The notes: generated by a model not told the origin, from the sequence alone. Positions 21,651-29,004 are shown, numbered from the stretch's first letter. The stretch is 31,566 nt of DNA from DATBRV01 sp036560145 (GCA_036560145.1 DATBRV010000115.1:1-31566), one strand, 5' to 3'. Numbers and translations: made by a program.

Positions 21651-22364
21651 GTGGAGCAGGGCCGGATTCCGAGCGGCATCGAACGGGCGCTCGCCGTCTC
21701 GGCGCATCCCGACGACGCGGAGTTCTTCGCGGGAGGGACGCTCGCGGCGCTCGCCGAGGGCGGGGCCGAGGTCGCGCTGGTCGTCTGCACCGACGGCGGC
21801 AAGGGCGGCCACGAGGTCCGCGATCTCGCCAAGACCCGCCGACACGAGCAGGCCGCGGCCGCCGATATCCTCGGCGTCTCGGAGGTGATCCACCTCGCGC
21901 TGCCCGATGGGGGGCTCTCGGCGGGGGAGCCGCTGCGCGAGCTGCTGGTCGCCGCGATCCGGCGCCTGCGCCCGCAGCTGGTGCTGGCGCACGACCCGCG
22001 CACCTGGTTCAAGCCGGCCGGCGATCTCACCGCCCTCGGCCACAGCGATCATCGCGCGGCGGGCGCGGCCACGCTCGACGCCGTCTACCCGCGCGCGGCG
22101 AGCCCGGCCTTCTACCCCGCGCAGCTGCGCGATCCGGCGCTCGCGCCCTGGTATCCGCGCGAGCTCTGGCTCTTCGACAGCGCGCAGCCGGACTTCGCGC
22201 TCGACGTGGGCGAGGGCTTCGAGCGCAAGCTCGCGGCCCTGCGCGCGCACGCGAGCCAGGAGCGCGGGCCGGGAGGGCTGGTCCAGCCGGCGCGCGCGGC
22301 GGCCGAGCGCGCGGGCTCGCCGGAGCATCCGGTGGAGACGTTCGCGCGGCTGCGCCTCTGGTGA
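21651..22364 (+). CDS. PIG-L family deacetylase (LmbE-like)
   Basis: 237 residues. Zinc motif SAHPDDAEFFAGGTLA (His19, Asp21, Asp22) plus LVVCTDGGKGGH and ALGHSDHRAAG (His131, Asp133, His134). The family removes N-acetyl groups from sugars such as GlcNAc-inositol, GlcNAc-malate or chitobiose derivatives. In bacteria it includes MshB and BshB of thiol cofactor synthesis, but no partner gene for such a pathway is adjacent. Start GTG 21651 has GGGAGGAG just upstream. The stop is 1 nt from the end of the convergent amidotransferase gene. Confidence 0.94.
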   Translation: MEQGRIPSGIERALAVSAHPDDAEFFAGGTLAALAEGGAEVALVVCTDGGKGGHEVRDLAKTRRHEQAAAADILGVSEVIHLALPDGGLSAGEPLRELLVAAIRRLRPQLVLAHDPRTWFKPAGDLTALGHSDHRAAGAATLDAVYPRAASPAFYPAQLRDPALAPWYPRELWLFDSAQPDFALDVGEGFERKLAALRAHASQERGPGGLVQPARAAAERAGSPEHPVETFARLRLW

Positions 22365-22365
22365 G

Positions 22366-23079
22366 CTAGCGAGCCTGGGCCCGCGCGTCCGCCGCGAAAG
22401 CCTCGAGCAGGCAGGCGAGCAGCGTCTCGAGCCGCGGAAAACGCGTGGCGTCGGCGAGCATGGCCTCCGCGCTCTGGATCCAAGGGCCCGGCACCAGCTC
22501 GTCCGCGCCGCCCTCCGCGAAGCCGCGCACGCTCTCGGGCGTCATCTCGGGATGGAACTGGAGCGCGAGCACGCGCTCGCCGTACGCGAAGCCCTGCTGC
22601 TCGCAGGCGGCGCTGCGCGCGAGCTGCACGGCGCCCTCCGGCAGCGCGAAGGTATCCCCATGCCAGTGGAAGACCTCCGCGCGGGCCGGCAGCGCGCGGC
22701 CCACGGCGCTCGCCTGCGCACCCTCGGCGCGCTCGATCGGGAACCAGCCGATCTCGCTGTGACGGTTGCGCGTCACCTTGGCGCCGAGCACGCGCGCGAT
22801 CAGCTGCGAACCGAGGCAGATGCCGAGCACGTGCTTGCGGGCCGCGATCGCGCGCTCGATCGCGCGCTTTTCGCCCGCGAGCCACGGGTAGCGCGCCTCC
22901 TCGTCGGCGTTCATGGCCCCGCCCATCACGAGCAGCCAGTCGAAGCTCTCCGGGGCGGGCAGCGGATCGCCGGCCCAGAGCTTCGTCGTCGAGAGCGCGG
23001 CGCCCCGCGCGCGCAGCCAGACCGCCAGGTTCGCGGGGCCCTCGAAGGGGGCGTGCTGGAAGACCTGGACGCGCAGCAT
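22366..23079 (-). CDS. Type 1 glutamine amidotransferase-like protein
   Basis: 237 residues. Class I GATase motifs: LLVMGGAMNADEE, HVLGICLGSQLIARVLG (nucleophile Cys88) and LALQFHPEMT (His176, Glu178). The stand-alone format with VFHWHGDTFALP matches GMP-synthase-like amidotransferases and gamma-glutamyl-amine hydrolase relatives, so it may act as a hydrolase rather than as a synthase subunit. ATG 23079. Monocistronic: convergent with PIG-L and divergent from the PGPGW gene across a 92-nt gap in which nothing specific was found. Confidence 0.93.
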   Translation of the reverse strand: MLRVQVFQHAPFEGPANLAVWLRARGAALSTTKLWAGDPLPAPESFDWLLVMGGAMNADEEARYPWLAGEKRAIERAIAARKHVLGICLGSQLIARVLGAKVTRNRHSEIGWFPIERAEGAQASAVGRALPARAEVFHWHGDTFALPEGAVQLARSAACEQQGFAYGERVLALQFHPEMTPESVRGFAEGGADELVPGPWIQSAEAMLADATRFPRLETLLACLLEAFAADARAQAR

Positions 23080-23171
23080 CGGGCTGCGATTCTGGCACAG
23101 GCGCTGCTGGCTGGCTGCCGGGGATGGCGGGATCCCCCGCGAAGAGCGATCCTCTGCGCCGGAGACCGCGC

Positions 23172-23447
23172 ATGGTTCGAGAAGCGATCCGACTCACCTA
23201 CCGCACGGCCCGCCGCATCGCGATCGGCGTGGTCGGCGTGAGCGTGGTGATCGTCGGCGTCGCGATGATCGTGCTGCCGGGGCCCGCCTTCATCGTGATC
23301 CCGTCGGGGCTCGCGATCCTCTCGCTCGAGTTCGCCTTCGCGCGTCGCTGGCTGCACTCGATGAAGAACGGCTCGCAGAGCGCGGTGAACCGCCTGCGCG
23401 GCCTGCGCGGCCCGGCCCGCCCCGCGCATCCCGCTCCCCGGGGCTAG
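23172..23447 (+). CDS. PGPGW-type small transmembrane protein
   Basis: 91 residues from ATG 23172, which has GGAGA about 6 nt upstream; ATG 23124 would add 16 unlikely residues. Pattern of the PGPGW family: RTARRIAIGVVGVSVVIVG, then AMIVLPGPAFIVIPSGLAIL and SLEFAFARRWLH. Two membrane helices are separated by the Pro-Gly-Pro turn (here PGPAF rather than PGPGW). Function unknown. It shares a CTAG with the stop of the convergent HIT gene. Confidence 0.83.
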   Translation: MVREAIRLTYRTARRIAIGVVGVSVVIVGVAMIVLPGPAFIVIPSGLAILSLEFAFARRWLHSMKNGSQSAVNRLRGLRGPARPAHPAPRG

Positions 23448-23866
23448 CGCTTCACCGCAGCCTTGATCTTCGCGGCCGTCGCGCGCAGCTCGTCCGCATC
23501 CCCGCGCACGCGCGAGTGCAGCTGGAAGGCCACCCCCTGCCAGCGCGGCACCAGGTGCATGTGGTAGTGGAAGACGGTCTGTCCGGCGGCGGCGCCATTG
23601 AGCTGGAAGACGCCGAGGCCCTCGGGCGCGATCGACTCGCGGATCGCGTGCGCCACCCGGCGCGAGGCGGCGCCGATGCCCGAGAGCGCCTCGGGCGTCG
23701 CCTCGAAGAGGTTCTCGTAGTGCGCCTTCGTCACCACCAGCGTGTGTCCCTGCGCCACCGGGAAGAGATCGAGGAAGCTGATCGTGGTCGCGTCCTCGTC
23801 GACCGGAAAGCTCGGCGCCCTCCCGGCCACGATCTGGCAGAAGATGCAGTCCGGCTTCTGCGTCAC
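23444..23866 (-). CDS. HIT family hydrolase (HINT-like)
   Basis: 140 residues. The histidine triad HYHMHLVPR (His100, His102, His104) is intact and His102 should be the nucleophile. N-terminal CIFCQIVAGRAPSF and FLDLFPVAQGHTLVV are typical of HINT-type nucleotide phosphoramidases that cleave AMP-linked amines or diadenosine compounds. Cys7 and Cys10 may bind zinc. Start GTG 23866 overlaps the stop of the BamE-like lipoprotein gene (GTGA), so the two are coupled. Confidence 0.94.
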   Translation of the reverse strand: MTQKPDCIFCQIVAGRAPSFPVDEDATTISFLDLFPVAQGHTLVVTKAHYENLFEATPEALSGIGAASRRVAHAIRESIAPEGLGVFQLNGAAAGQTVFHYHMHLVPRWQGVAFQLHSRVRGDADELRATAAKIKAAVKR

Positions 23867-24144
23867 TGGGCCGGTTCGGGATCGCGATCCGAATCCGAGG
23901 TGGCCTGGAGCTGCACGGTGTCGCCCGCGATCAGGTAGGTCACCTTCCCGTCGCTCGCCTGGTAGGTCCAGGTCTCGATCGGGCCGAGCTTGGTGCGGTC
24001 GTCCGGCGCTCCGAGCTGCGCCTCGAGCTCGGCCTTGGTCGTCACCAGCTCGGTCTTCTTGAGCAGGTCGTGCTTGGTCTCGCGGGCGCAGGCGAGCGCG
24101 AGCAGCCAGACGCCCGAGAGAGCGATAATCTTGTGGAGTTGAAT
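23863..24144 (-). CDS. Small BamE/SmpA-like lipoprotein, probably starting at ATT
   Basis: 93 residues if started at ATT 24144. The frame has an in-frame TGA 8 codons before that point and no ATG, GTG or TTG until GTG 24045. Starting at 24045 would remove a clear lipoprotein signal (IIALSGVWLLALAC, Cys19). A strong AGGAGG lies 9 nt before the ATT, which fixes the start there or nearby. The mature part (TKAELEAQLGAPDDRTKLG, WTYQASDGKVTYLI) has the 'LGxPd...W.Y' pattern of BamE/SmpA-type domains. Probably a periplasm-facing lipoprotein, role unknown. Overlaps the HIT gene by 4 nt and is divergent from the glycine-zipper gene across 70 nt. Confidence 0.7.
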   Translation of the reverse strand: MQLHKIIALSGVWLLALACARETKHDLLKKTELVTTKAELEAQLGAPDDRTKLGPIETWTYQASDGKVTYLIAGDTVQLQATSDSDRDPEPAQ

Positions 24145-24214
24145 GGCGGGATTCCTCCTGGCCCTTCAGCATGCTTCGCGGGCCGCGCGAATTCAACCAA
24201 AGGAGGTCGAAGCG

Positions 24215-24739
24215 ATGCAGAACCGGATCCTGGTGCTTTCCGCGACCGTCGCAGCCGCCTGTTTCGTCGGCGCAGCGACGGCGCAGGCCGGCGGGGTGAC
24301 GCCCGCCAAGGGACAGAGCGCCGAGCAGACACAGAAGGACATCGGCGAGTGCCAGGGGCTCGCGACGCAGTCGAGTGGATTCAATCCTGCGGCGCCGCCT
24401 CCCGTCGCGAGCGCGCCTCCCGAGGTGGGCGGACGCGTGAAGGGCGCCGCGGTGGCGGGCGCAGCCGGGGCGGCCGCCGCCCAGGTGCGAGGCAACCAGC
24501 GCGGAGAAGAGCTCTACGACCAGGCCTCCGACGACGCGAAGCAGGAGTACCGGCAGGACAACGCGAAGTCCGCCGCCGCGGCGGGCGCCGTGGTAGGAGG
24601 CTCCAGGCAGCGCCGGGATCGCCGCGAAGGGCGCGCCGACGAGAAGCAGCAGGCCGAGCAGACGCAGGCCCAACAGTCCGCATACGACCAGGCCTATCAA
24701 GGCTGTCTGTCCGGTCGCGGCTACACCGTCACGCCCTAG
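24215..24739 (+). CDS. Secreted glycine-zipper-like protein
   Basis: 174 residues from ATG 24215 with AGGAGG 8 nt upstream. Signal peptide about 1-25 (ILVLSATVAAACFVGAATAQA). The middle holds two small-residue zipper segments (GAAVAGAAGAAAAQVRG and SAAAAGAVVGGS). A Gln/Arg-rich stretch follows, and the C-terminus AYDQAYQGCLSGRGYTV matches the tail of many glycine-zipper family proteins. Likely periplasmic or outer-membrane associated; function unknown. Convergent with the TauD-type gene, 9 nt apart. Confidence 0.85.
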   Translation: MQNRILVLSATVAAACFVGAATAQAGGVTPAKGQSAEQTQKDIGECQGLATQSSGFNPAAPPPVASAPPEVGGRVKGAAVAGAAGAAAAQVRGNQRGEELYDQASDDAKQEYRQDNAKSAAAAGAVVGGSRQRRDRREGRADEKQQAEQTQAQQSAYDQAYQGCLSGRGYTVTP

Positions 24740-24748
24740 GGCCGCGCG

Positions 24749-25780
24749 TCAGGCCCGCGGCGGGGCGGCTCCGGCGTCCGGGTCCGCGCCTTCCTTCTTG
24801 GGGATCCCCTGCTGGAGGAAGGCGTCGCCGTCGGCGAAGCCGGCGTGCGCGGTGAGCCAGAGCCGCAGCAGATGCCGCTTGCGCTCGGGCTCGGGGAAGT
24901 CCTCGTACTCGGTGCGCGCGTGCAGGATCACGGAGTTCTTGAGCAGCTGGATGTCCCCGGCTTCGAAGTCCATGTCGAGATGGAATTTCGGGTCGGCCGC
25001 GATGCCGTCGATCAGGTCGAGCAGCTCCTGCTGCGGCGGCGTGAGGCGCGGCACGTCGGCGTGCCGCTGCGCGCCGCGGATGTACCAGCCGATGTAGAAG
25101 ATGCGCAGGCGTCCGTTCTGATCGAAGGCGATCGGGAGCGCGAACCAGGGCGCCTCCCCGGGCCGCTGCTCCTCGTTGCGGTCCCAGTAGAAGGGCTGAA
25201 AGAGGAGCGGGGCGAGCTCGGGCCGCCGGCGCAGGATCTCGTTGTAGACCGAGAGGGAGCTCACGATCCGGCTCACGCCGCCGGACTTCGCGGGCTTGAG
25301 GCAGAGCAGCCCGACCACGTCCGAGCCATCGCAGTGGAAGCCGAGATCAACGCGCGTCTTGTAGAGCCGCACGGCGGGGTTCTTGGGATCCGCCCCGGTG
25401 TCGCGCACGTGCCCGAGCAGGTCGCCCGCGGCGTTCTGCGAGACGGGGCTTCCCATGTGCAGCCCGAGGCCCCAGTAGGCGAGGGCGGCATCGGATTCGC
25501 TGTAGCGCTGCACGGGGAGGCCGCGGACCAGCACGAAGCCGCGGCCGCGGTCCAGCTCGTTCATCCAGCCCGCGATCGCGTCGCCGAGCTTCGGGAGCGG
25601 AAAATCCTCGCGCGAAAGCCCGGCCATCGGCCGGCCGGTCGACTTCGCGTGCGCCAGCGCACCGTCGATCTCGGCGATCTCCGCGGGCGTGAGCCGGTGG
25701 ATCCAGTCGCGGCGGCGCGACATCTCGGGCCCCTTCCAGGCGGCCGGGGCGTCGATGGGCGTGCGGAGGGCGGCGTTCAT
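24749..25780 (-). CDS. TauD/TfdA-family Fe(II)/2-oxoglutarate dioxygenase
   Basis: 343 residues from ATG 25780 with CAGGAG upstream. Iron triad: FHCDGSD (His149, Asp151) and LHARTEYED (His287). A 2-oxoglutarate-binding arginine is likely in RKRHLLRLWL. VLVRGLPV and LGLHMGSPVSQNAAGDLLG are typical of the N-terminal half. This branch of the TauD superfamily is widespread and uncharacterised; sulfonate specificity should not be assumed. The ATG overlaps the stop of the ArsR gene (ATGA), so this enzyme is most likely the regulated target of that repressor. Confidence 0.93.
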   Translation of the reverse strand: MNAALRTPIDAPAAWKGPEMSRRRDWIHRLTPAEIAEIDGALAHAKSTGRPMAGLSREDFPLPKLGDAIAGWMNELDRGRGFVLVRGLPVQRYSESDAALAYWGLGLHMGSPVSQNAAGDLLGHVRDTGADPKNPAVRLYKTRVDLGFHCDGSDVVGLLCLKPAKSGGVSRIVSSLSVYNEILRRRPELAPLLFQPFYWDRNEEQRPGEAPWFALPIAFDQNGRLRIFYIGWYIRGAQRHADVPRLTPPQQELLDLIDGIAADPKFHLDMDFEAGDIQLLKNSVILHARTEYEDFPEPERKRHLLRLWLTAHAGFADGDAFLQQGIPKKEGADPDAGAAPPRA

Positions 25781-26085
25781 GCAGGCTCCTGCTGCGGCCG
25801 GCGGCGGGGGATGCCGCGGCAGCACTGTTCGGTGAGGAAGCGGACCAGCTGGCTCATGACCCCGAAATTCGCGCGGTAGATCAGCGAGCGTCCGTCGCGC
25901 GTGCAGTCGATCAGGCCGGCGTGCTTCAGCTCCTTCAGGTGGAAGGAGAGCGTCGCGGCGGGGATCTCGAGCGCCTCCGCGATGCTGCCCGCGGGAACTC
26001 CCTCGCCCCCCGCCCGCACCAGCAGCCGGAAGATCTCCAGCCGCGATTCCTGCGCGAGCGCCGCCACCGCCTCGCCGGTCTTCAT
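25777..26085 (-). CDS. ArsR-family transcriptional repressor
   Basis: 102 residues. Winged helix: LAQESRLEIFRLLVRAG, then recognition helix IPAATLSFHLKELKHAGLI and wing CTRDGRSLIYRANFG. The C-terminal LTEQCCRG has the vicinal cysteine pair often seen in ArsR arsenite or metal sensors; the only other cysteine is the one in IDCTRDG. A metalloid ligand is possible but unproven. ATG 26085 lies 5 nt after a -10 element with no Shine-Dalgarno, so the mRNA is probably leaderless. Coupled by ATGA to the TauD-type dioxygenase. Confidence 0.94.
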   Translation of the reverse strand: MKTGEAVAALAQESRLEIFRLLVRAGGEGVPAGSIAEALEIPAATLSFHLKELKHAGLIDCTRDGRSLIYRANFGVMSQLVRFLTEQCCRGIPRRRPQQEPA

Positions 26086-26090
26086 GTTTC

Positions 26091-26119
26091 TATTATTGTG
26101 GAAATATCGATTCTGTCAA
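26091..26119 (-). promoter_or_regulatory. Sigma70-type promoter of the ArsR/dioxygenase pair (leaderless)
   Basis: On the minus strand a perfect TTGACA (26114-26119) is followed by 17 nt and ATAATA (26091-26096). The ATG of the ArsR gene starts 5 nt later, so the transcript should begin at or within a base or two of it. The region is markedly AT-rich against the GC-rich background. TTTC and GAAA flank the -10 about 10 nt apart and may be part of an operator. The TGA in the -35 box is also the stop codon of the upstream DUF486 gene. Confidence 0.75.
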
Positions 26120-26466
26120 GGGGCGCGGAAGATGAAGTAGACGGCGCCCAACATGCAGAGGGCCGCCCACAGGTAGTCGAGGCGCACGTTCTGGTTCATG
26201 TAGAAGATGGAGAAGGGCACGAACACGGAGAGGGTGATCACCTCTTGCAGGATCTTGAGCTGCGGGAGCGAGAAGGCGGTGTAGCCGATCCGGTTGGCGG
26301 GGACCTGGAGCAGGTACTCGAAGAGCGCGATGCCCCAGCTCACCAGCGCCGCCGTCCACCAGCCGCGGTGCGAGAGGTTCCGCAGGTGCGCGTACCAGGC
26401 GAACGTCATGAAGACGTTCGAGAGCACGAGCAGGCCGGTGGTCTGGAAGAGGATTGATGCGTTCAC
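26116..26466 (-). CDS. DUF486 (DMT-superfamily-like) small membrane protein
   Basis: 116 residues with four hydrophobic helices: LFQTTGLLVLSNVFMTFAWY, WWTAALVSWGIALFEYLLQV, a loop with PANRIGY, LPQLKILQEVITLSVFVPF and YLWAALCMLGAVYFIF. FMTFAWYAHL, the ALFEY-x-L-QVPANR-x-GY block and LKILQE are the DUF486 signature. Related to small drug/metabolite transporters, function untested. Start GTG 26466. The stop lies inside the -35 box of the ArsR promoter. Confidence 0.92.
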   Translation of the reverse strand: MNASILFQTTGLLVLSNVFMTFAWYAHLRNLSHRGWWTAALVSWGIALFEYLLQVPANRIGYTAFSLPQLKILQEVITLSVFVPFSIFYMNQNVRLDYLWAALCMLGAVYFIFRAP

Positions 26467-26509
26467 GGCGGGCCCCCCATCGCGCGGGGCCGGCTGACAG
26501 GCGGGCGGA

Positions 26510-27019
26510 TCAGTTGCCCTCGGGCGTCCAGATGATGTCGACTTCGCGCACGCCCCAGTTGCGGGCGGCCTTCACGTCCTTGCCCATGTAGATGTCGATC
26601 TTGCGCTCCCAGCGCCGGGACATGCGGTCGGCCACCACGTACTCGCCGTCGAGGCCGTGGATCCGGACCCGCTGGCCGCGCGCGAGGCCCAGCTCGATGA
26701 GGTCCGCGGAGACCGCGATCGCCTTCATGCCGGGCGTGAGCGGGTCGCCCCAGGCGCCGATGTTCGGGCTCGAGTCCGTCTGTCCTTGCAGCGAGTTGAA
26801 GGCCGAGGCCTTGACCCGCAGCGTACGCTCGCGGCTCGCCTCGGGCTGCGACGCGGGCGCCTCGAGCGGGGGCCGGACGGCTTCCGCAGGGACCGGCGGC
26901 GCGGGCGCCCGCACGAGAGAGGCGCACGCGGTGAATGCGAGCAGCGATCCGATCGCCAGCCCGCGAAACACCGCGGCGACCCCCGCGGGCCGAAACGTCC
27001 TTGGTGCACCCAGCATCAT
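26510..27019 (-). CDS. 3D-domain lipoprotein (double-psi beta-barrel)
   Basis: 169 residues from ATG 27019. Other in-frame starts are ATG 27016, ATG 27082 and GTG 27088; none has a good ribosome site, and 27019 gives the most compact signal peptide (GLAIGSLLAFTAC). The C-terminal half is a 3D domain: GMKAIAVSADLIELGLARGQ, VRIHGLDGEYVVADRMSRRW and KIDIYMG with VREVDIIW. The acidic residues that define the fold are present. Related domains occur in MltA-type and Rpf/YorM-type cell-wall enzymes. The linker is Pro/Glu-rich. A CRP-like palindrome lies about 100 nt upstream of this start. Confidence 0.82.
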   Translation of the reverse strand: MMLGAPRTFRPAGVAAVFRGLAIGSLLAFTACASLVRAPAPPVPAEAVRPPLEAPASQPEASRERTLRVKASAFNSLQGQTDSSPNIGAWGDPLTPGMKAIAVSADLIELGLARGQRVRIHGLDGEYVVADRMSRRWERKIDIYMGKDVKAARNWGVREVDIIWTPEGN

Positions 27020-27116
27020 GGGGAGCGCAGGTTGGGGGCAGTCCCGGGGCTGCGCAAGCGGGGATGAGGCGAAAACGCTCATACTCACGGAGATCGACTC
27101 CGGAGGGCCCCAATTT

Positions 27117-27132
27117 GGTGATCTGGATCACA
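27117..27132. promoter_or_regulatory. CRP/FNR-family binding site upstream of the 3D-domain gene
   Basis: GGTGA-TCTGGA-TCACA fits the CRP consensus TGTGA-N6-TCACA at 9 of 10 defined positions. The inner GTGATC-TG-GATCAC (27118-27131) is a perfect inverted repeat with AT-rich flanks. It overlaps the stop of the F420-type reductase gene and sits about 105 nt before the preferred start of the 3D-domain gene, or 42 nt before ATG 27082. No regulator gene of this family is in the window. Confidence 0.55.
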
Positions 27133-27574
27133 CTTTCGAAGGCTGTGCTGCGGACGGCTCGAGCACGACCACCGGGATGTGTCGCTGCGTGTTGGTCCGG
27201 TAGTCCCGGAAGTGGGAGTACGAAGACTGGAGTTTCGGCCAGAGCCGCTCGCTCTCGGCCTCACTCGCCTCGCGCGCCTGGACACGCAGGTGGCGCGTTC
27301 CGATCTGGATCTCCGCGGCCGGCTGCTTGCGCAGGTTGAGCAGCCAGGCGGGATGGCGGTCGTCGCCCGCGTTGGAGGCCACCACCACGAAGTTCGCGCC
27401 GTCTTCCACGTAGAGGAGCGGCGTCACGCGCCGCTGGCCGGAGCGGCGGCCGAGCGTCGCGAGCAGCAGCATGTGGGCGCTGCCCGCGCGCTGCCCGATC
27501 CGGCCTCCCGTGAGGCGATAGAGCGCGCGGTGCACCACCGTGATCAGGGCGAGCAGCCAGCGGATGTTCGGCAC
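27128..27574 (-). CDS. Nitroreductase-family deazaflavin (F420)-dependent oxidoreductase
   Basis: 148 residues. Ddn/FDOR-A-like pattern: MLLLATLGRRSGQRRVTPL (the GRxSGxxR-x-TPL cofactor strand), VEDGANFVVVASNAGDDRHP and PAWLLNLRKQPAAEIQIG. The fold is a split beta-barrel binding coenzyme F420, used to reduce quinones, nitro compounds or unsaturated lactones. This implies that the host makes or imports F420, but no F420 synthesis gene lies in the window. Start GTG 27574 has a weak ribosome site. A TAAGAT about 17 nt upstream may be a -10. GST lies 32 nt upstream on the same strand. Confidence 0.92.
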   Translation of the reverse strand: MPNIRWLLALITVVHRALYRLTGGRIGQRAGSAHMLLLATLGRRSGQRRVTPLLYVEDGANFVVVASNAGDDRHPAWLLNLRKQPAAEIQIGTRHLRVQAREASEAESERLWPKLQSSYSHFRDYRTNTQRHIPVVVLEPSAAQPSKV

Positions 27575-27606
27575 CGCGGAGTTCCCAGCCTTATCTTATT
27601 TTGCGG

Positions 27607-28284
27607 CTACGCGACCGGCGTGCCGCGTTCGGAGGCGGTGATCACCGCAGGCTCCGCCCGGCCAGCCTTGGACCATTCCTGGAGGGAGGCAAGTGCCTGC
27701 ACCGCCTCCGAGTAGTCGCGCGCCGCGCCGGTCAGCTCGATCCCATAGGTATGGAAGCGCGTCACCACCGGGGCGTACATCGCGTCCGCGATCCCGAACC
27801 TTCCGAACAGGAACTTCCCGCTCGCGCCGAAGCGGCGGCGGCAATCGCTCCAGATCTCGAGGATGCGGTCAATTTCGTTTCGGGCTGCCGGGGAGGGCGT
27901 CACCCCCGAGCGCCGGCCGCGCACGTTCATCGGCATCTCCGTGCGCACCGACGCGAAGCCCGAGTGCATCTCGGCGCTCACCGAGCGCGCGATGGCGCGG
28001 GCGACCCCGTCCTCCGGCCAGCCGCGGGCTTCCGGAAACCGCTCGGCCACGTACTCGCAGATCGCAAGCGAGTCCCAGATCGTGGTGGCGCCATCGATCA
28101 GCGCCGGCACGCGGCCCGAGGGCGAGCGCTCGCGGATCCGCCGGGGGGAATCCGGCTGGTAGAGGGGGATCAGGATCTCCTGGAACGGGATCCCGGACTC
28201 GCGCAGCAGCAGCCACGGCCGCAGCGACCACGACGAGTAGGCCTTGTTCCCGATCACCAGCGTGAGATCGGATTTCGCCGCCAT
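27607..28284 (-). CDS. Glutathione S-transferase family protein
   Basis: 225 residues. Thioredoxin-like N-terminus: LVIGNKAYSSWSLRPWLLL (catalytic Ser/Tyr region), PSGRVPALIDG (cis-Pro motif) and TTIWDSLAICEYVAERFP (glutathione-binding Asp-Ser). The helical C-terminus has GRFGIADAMYAPVVTRF (N-capping Asp). The SSWSLRPW motif places it near the YfcF/zeta-like GSTs. It conjugates or isomerises electrophiles with glutathione; substrate unknown. ATG 28284. Lies between DUF427 and the F420-type reductase in a co-directional run. Confidence 0.94.
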   Translation of the reverse strand: MAAKSDLTLVIGNKAYSSWSLRPWLLLRESGIPFQEILIPLYQPDSPRRIRERSPSGRVPALIDGATTIWDSLAICEYVAERFPEARGWPEDGVARAIARSVSAEMHSGFASVRTEMPMNVRGRRSGVTPSPAARNEIDRILEIWSDCRRRFGASGKFLFGRFGIADAMYAPVVTRFHTYGIELTGAARDYSEAVQALASLQEWSKAGRAEPAVITASERGTPVA

Positions 28285-28334
28285 GCAGACCCCCGGGCGC
28301 GCAATCTAGCCGACGCGCGCGCGGGGGCCAGCGG

Positions 28335-28619
28335 CTAGGGCTCGATTCGCACGCCCTTCCAGAAGGCGATCCGTCCGGCGATCTGCTTGGCGGCGGGGAG
28401 CGGGTCCGGGTAGTACCAGGCGGCGTTCGGGTTGCGCTTGCCGTTCACGACCACGTCGTAGTAGCGCGCGGTTCCCTTCCACGAGCAGACGCTGGTGTGA
28501 TCGCTCGGCTCGAGCACCTCGCGCCGAACGGCATCCGGCGGGAAGTACTGGTTGCCCTCGACCACCACGCAGCGGTCGCTCTGGGCCAGCAGCGCGCCTT
28601 CCCAGGTGGCCTTCGGCAC
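28335..28619 (-). CDS. DUF427 domain protein
   Basis: 94 residues covering one whole DUF427 domain: VVVEGNQYFPPDAVRREVLE, then the signature HTSVCSWKGTARYYDV, NAAWYYPDPLPAAKQIAGRI and FWKGVRIEP. The central Cys-x-Trp-Lys-Gly motif is intact. Function unknown; cytoplasmic. Start GTG 28619 is 1 nt beyond the stop of the YeaQ-like gene, implying coupling. Confidence 0.95.
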   Translation of the reverse strand: MPKATWEGALLAQSDRCVVVEGNQYFPPDAVRREVLEPSDHTSVCSWKGTARYYDVVVNGKRNPNAAWYYPDPLPAAKQIAGRIAFWKGVRIEP

Positions 28620-28620
28620 G

Positions 28621-28869
28621 TCAGCCCTTGATGCGGCGATACCCGAAGAGCAGGATCAGCGAGCCGATGATGGCGATCACCACGCTGCCGAGGTTGAACC
28701 CGTCGACGCCGCCGAAGCCGAGCGCCGTGCTCAGGAAGCCCCCGATGAGAGCCCCGGCGATCCCGATCAGGATCGTGATGAAGATCCCGCCCGGGTCGTC
28801 GCCCGGCATGATCCACTTCGCGAGCGCGCCGACGATCAATCCCAGAACGATCCAGGTGAGGATTCCCAT
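28621..28869 (-). CDS. GlsB/YeaQ/YmgE-family stress-associated membrane protein
   Basis: 82 residues with three hydrophobic segments: GILTWIVLGLIVGALAKWIM, then PGDDPGGIFITILIGIAGAL-IGG, then SVVIAIIGSLILLFGYRRI. The 'GDDPGG' loop and IGxxGAxIGG are the family (transglycosylase-associated) signature. In enterobacteria members respond to envelope or general stress; biochemical role unknown. ATG 28869 has AGGAGG 8 nt upstream. First gene of the minus-strand run toward the ArsR/dioxygenase pair. Confidence 0.95.
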   Translation of the reverse strand: MGILTWIVLGLIVGALAKWIMPGDDPGGIFITILIGIAGALIGGFLSTALGFGGVDGFNLGSVVIAIIGSLILLFGYRRIKG

Positions 28870-28970
28870 GGGTGATGCCTCCTGAGGTTCGCGAGCATCA
28901 TGCTCCCGGGCGCGCCGCGAATGCAAGCGAGCCCCGGGGCGCTCCGGCCGTGTCCGCCGAAAGTGTGGGC

Positions 28971-28998
28971 TTGACCCCGCGCAAGAGCCCCGTAGGAT
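28971..28998 (+). promoter_or_regulatory. Leaderless-type promoter of the DUF6116-like gene
   Basis: TTGACC (28971-28976), a 16-nt spacer, and TAGGAT (28993-28998). The ATG follows 6 nt later with no Shine-Dalgarno, so transcription should begin at the start codon. The 12-mer TAGGATCGCGCC occurs identically at 5082-5093. The rest of the 135-nt gap (28870-29004) shows no gene. Confidence 0.6.
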
Positions 28999-29004
28999 CG
29001 CGCC

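Noticed and set aside
24749..25780. Taurine dioxygenase (tauD) proper
   Set aside because: Only the superfamily iron and 2-oxoglutarate motifs are visible. No taurine transport or sulfonate genes are nearby, so the specific name is not justified.
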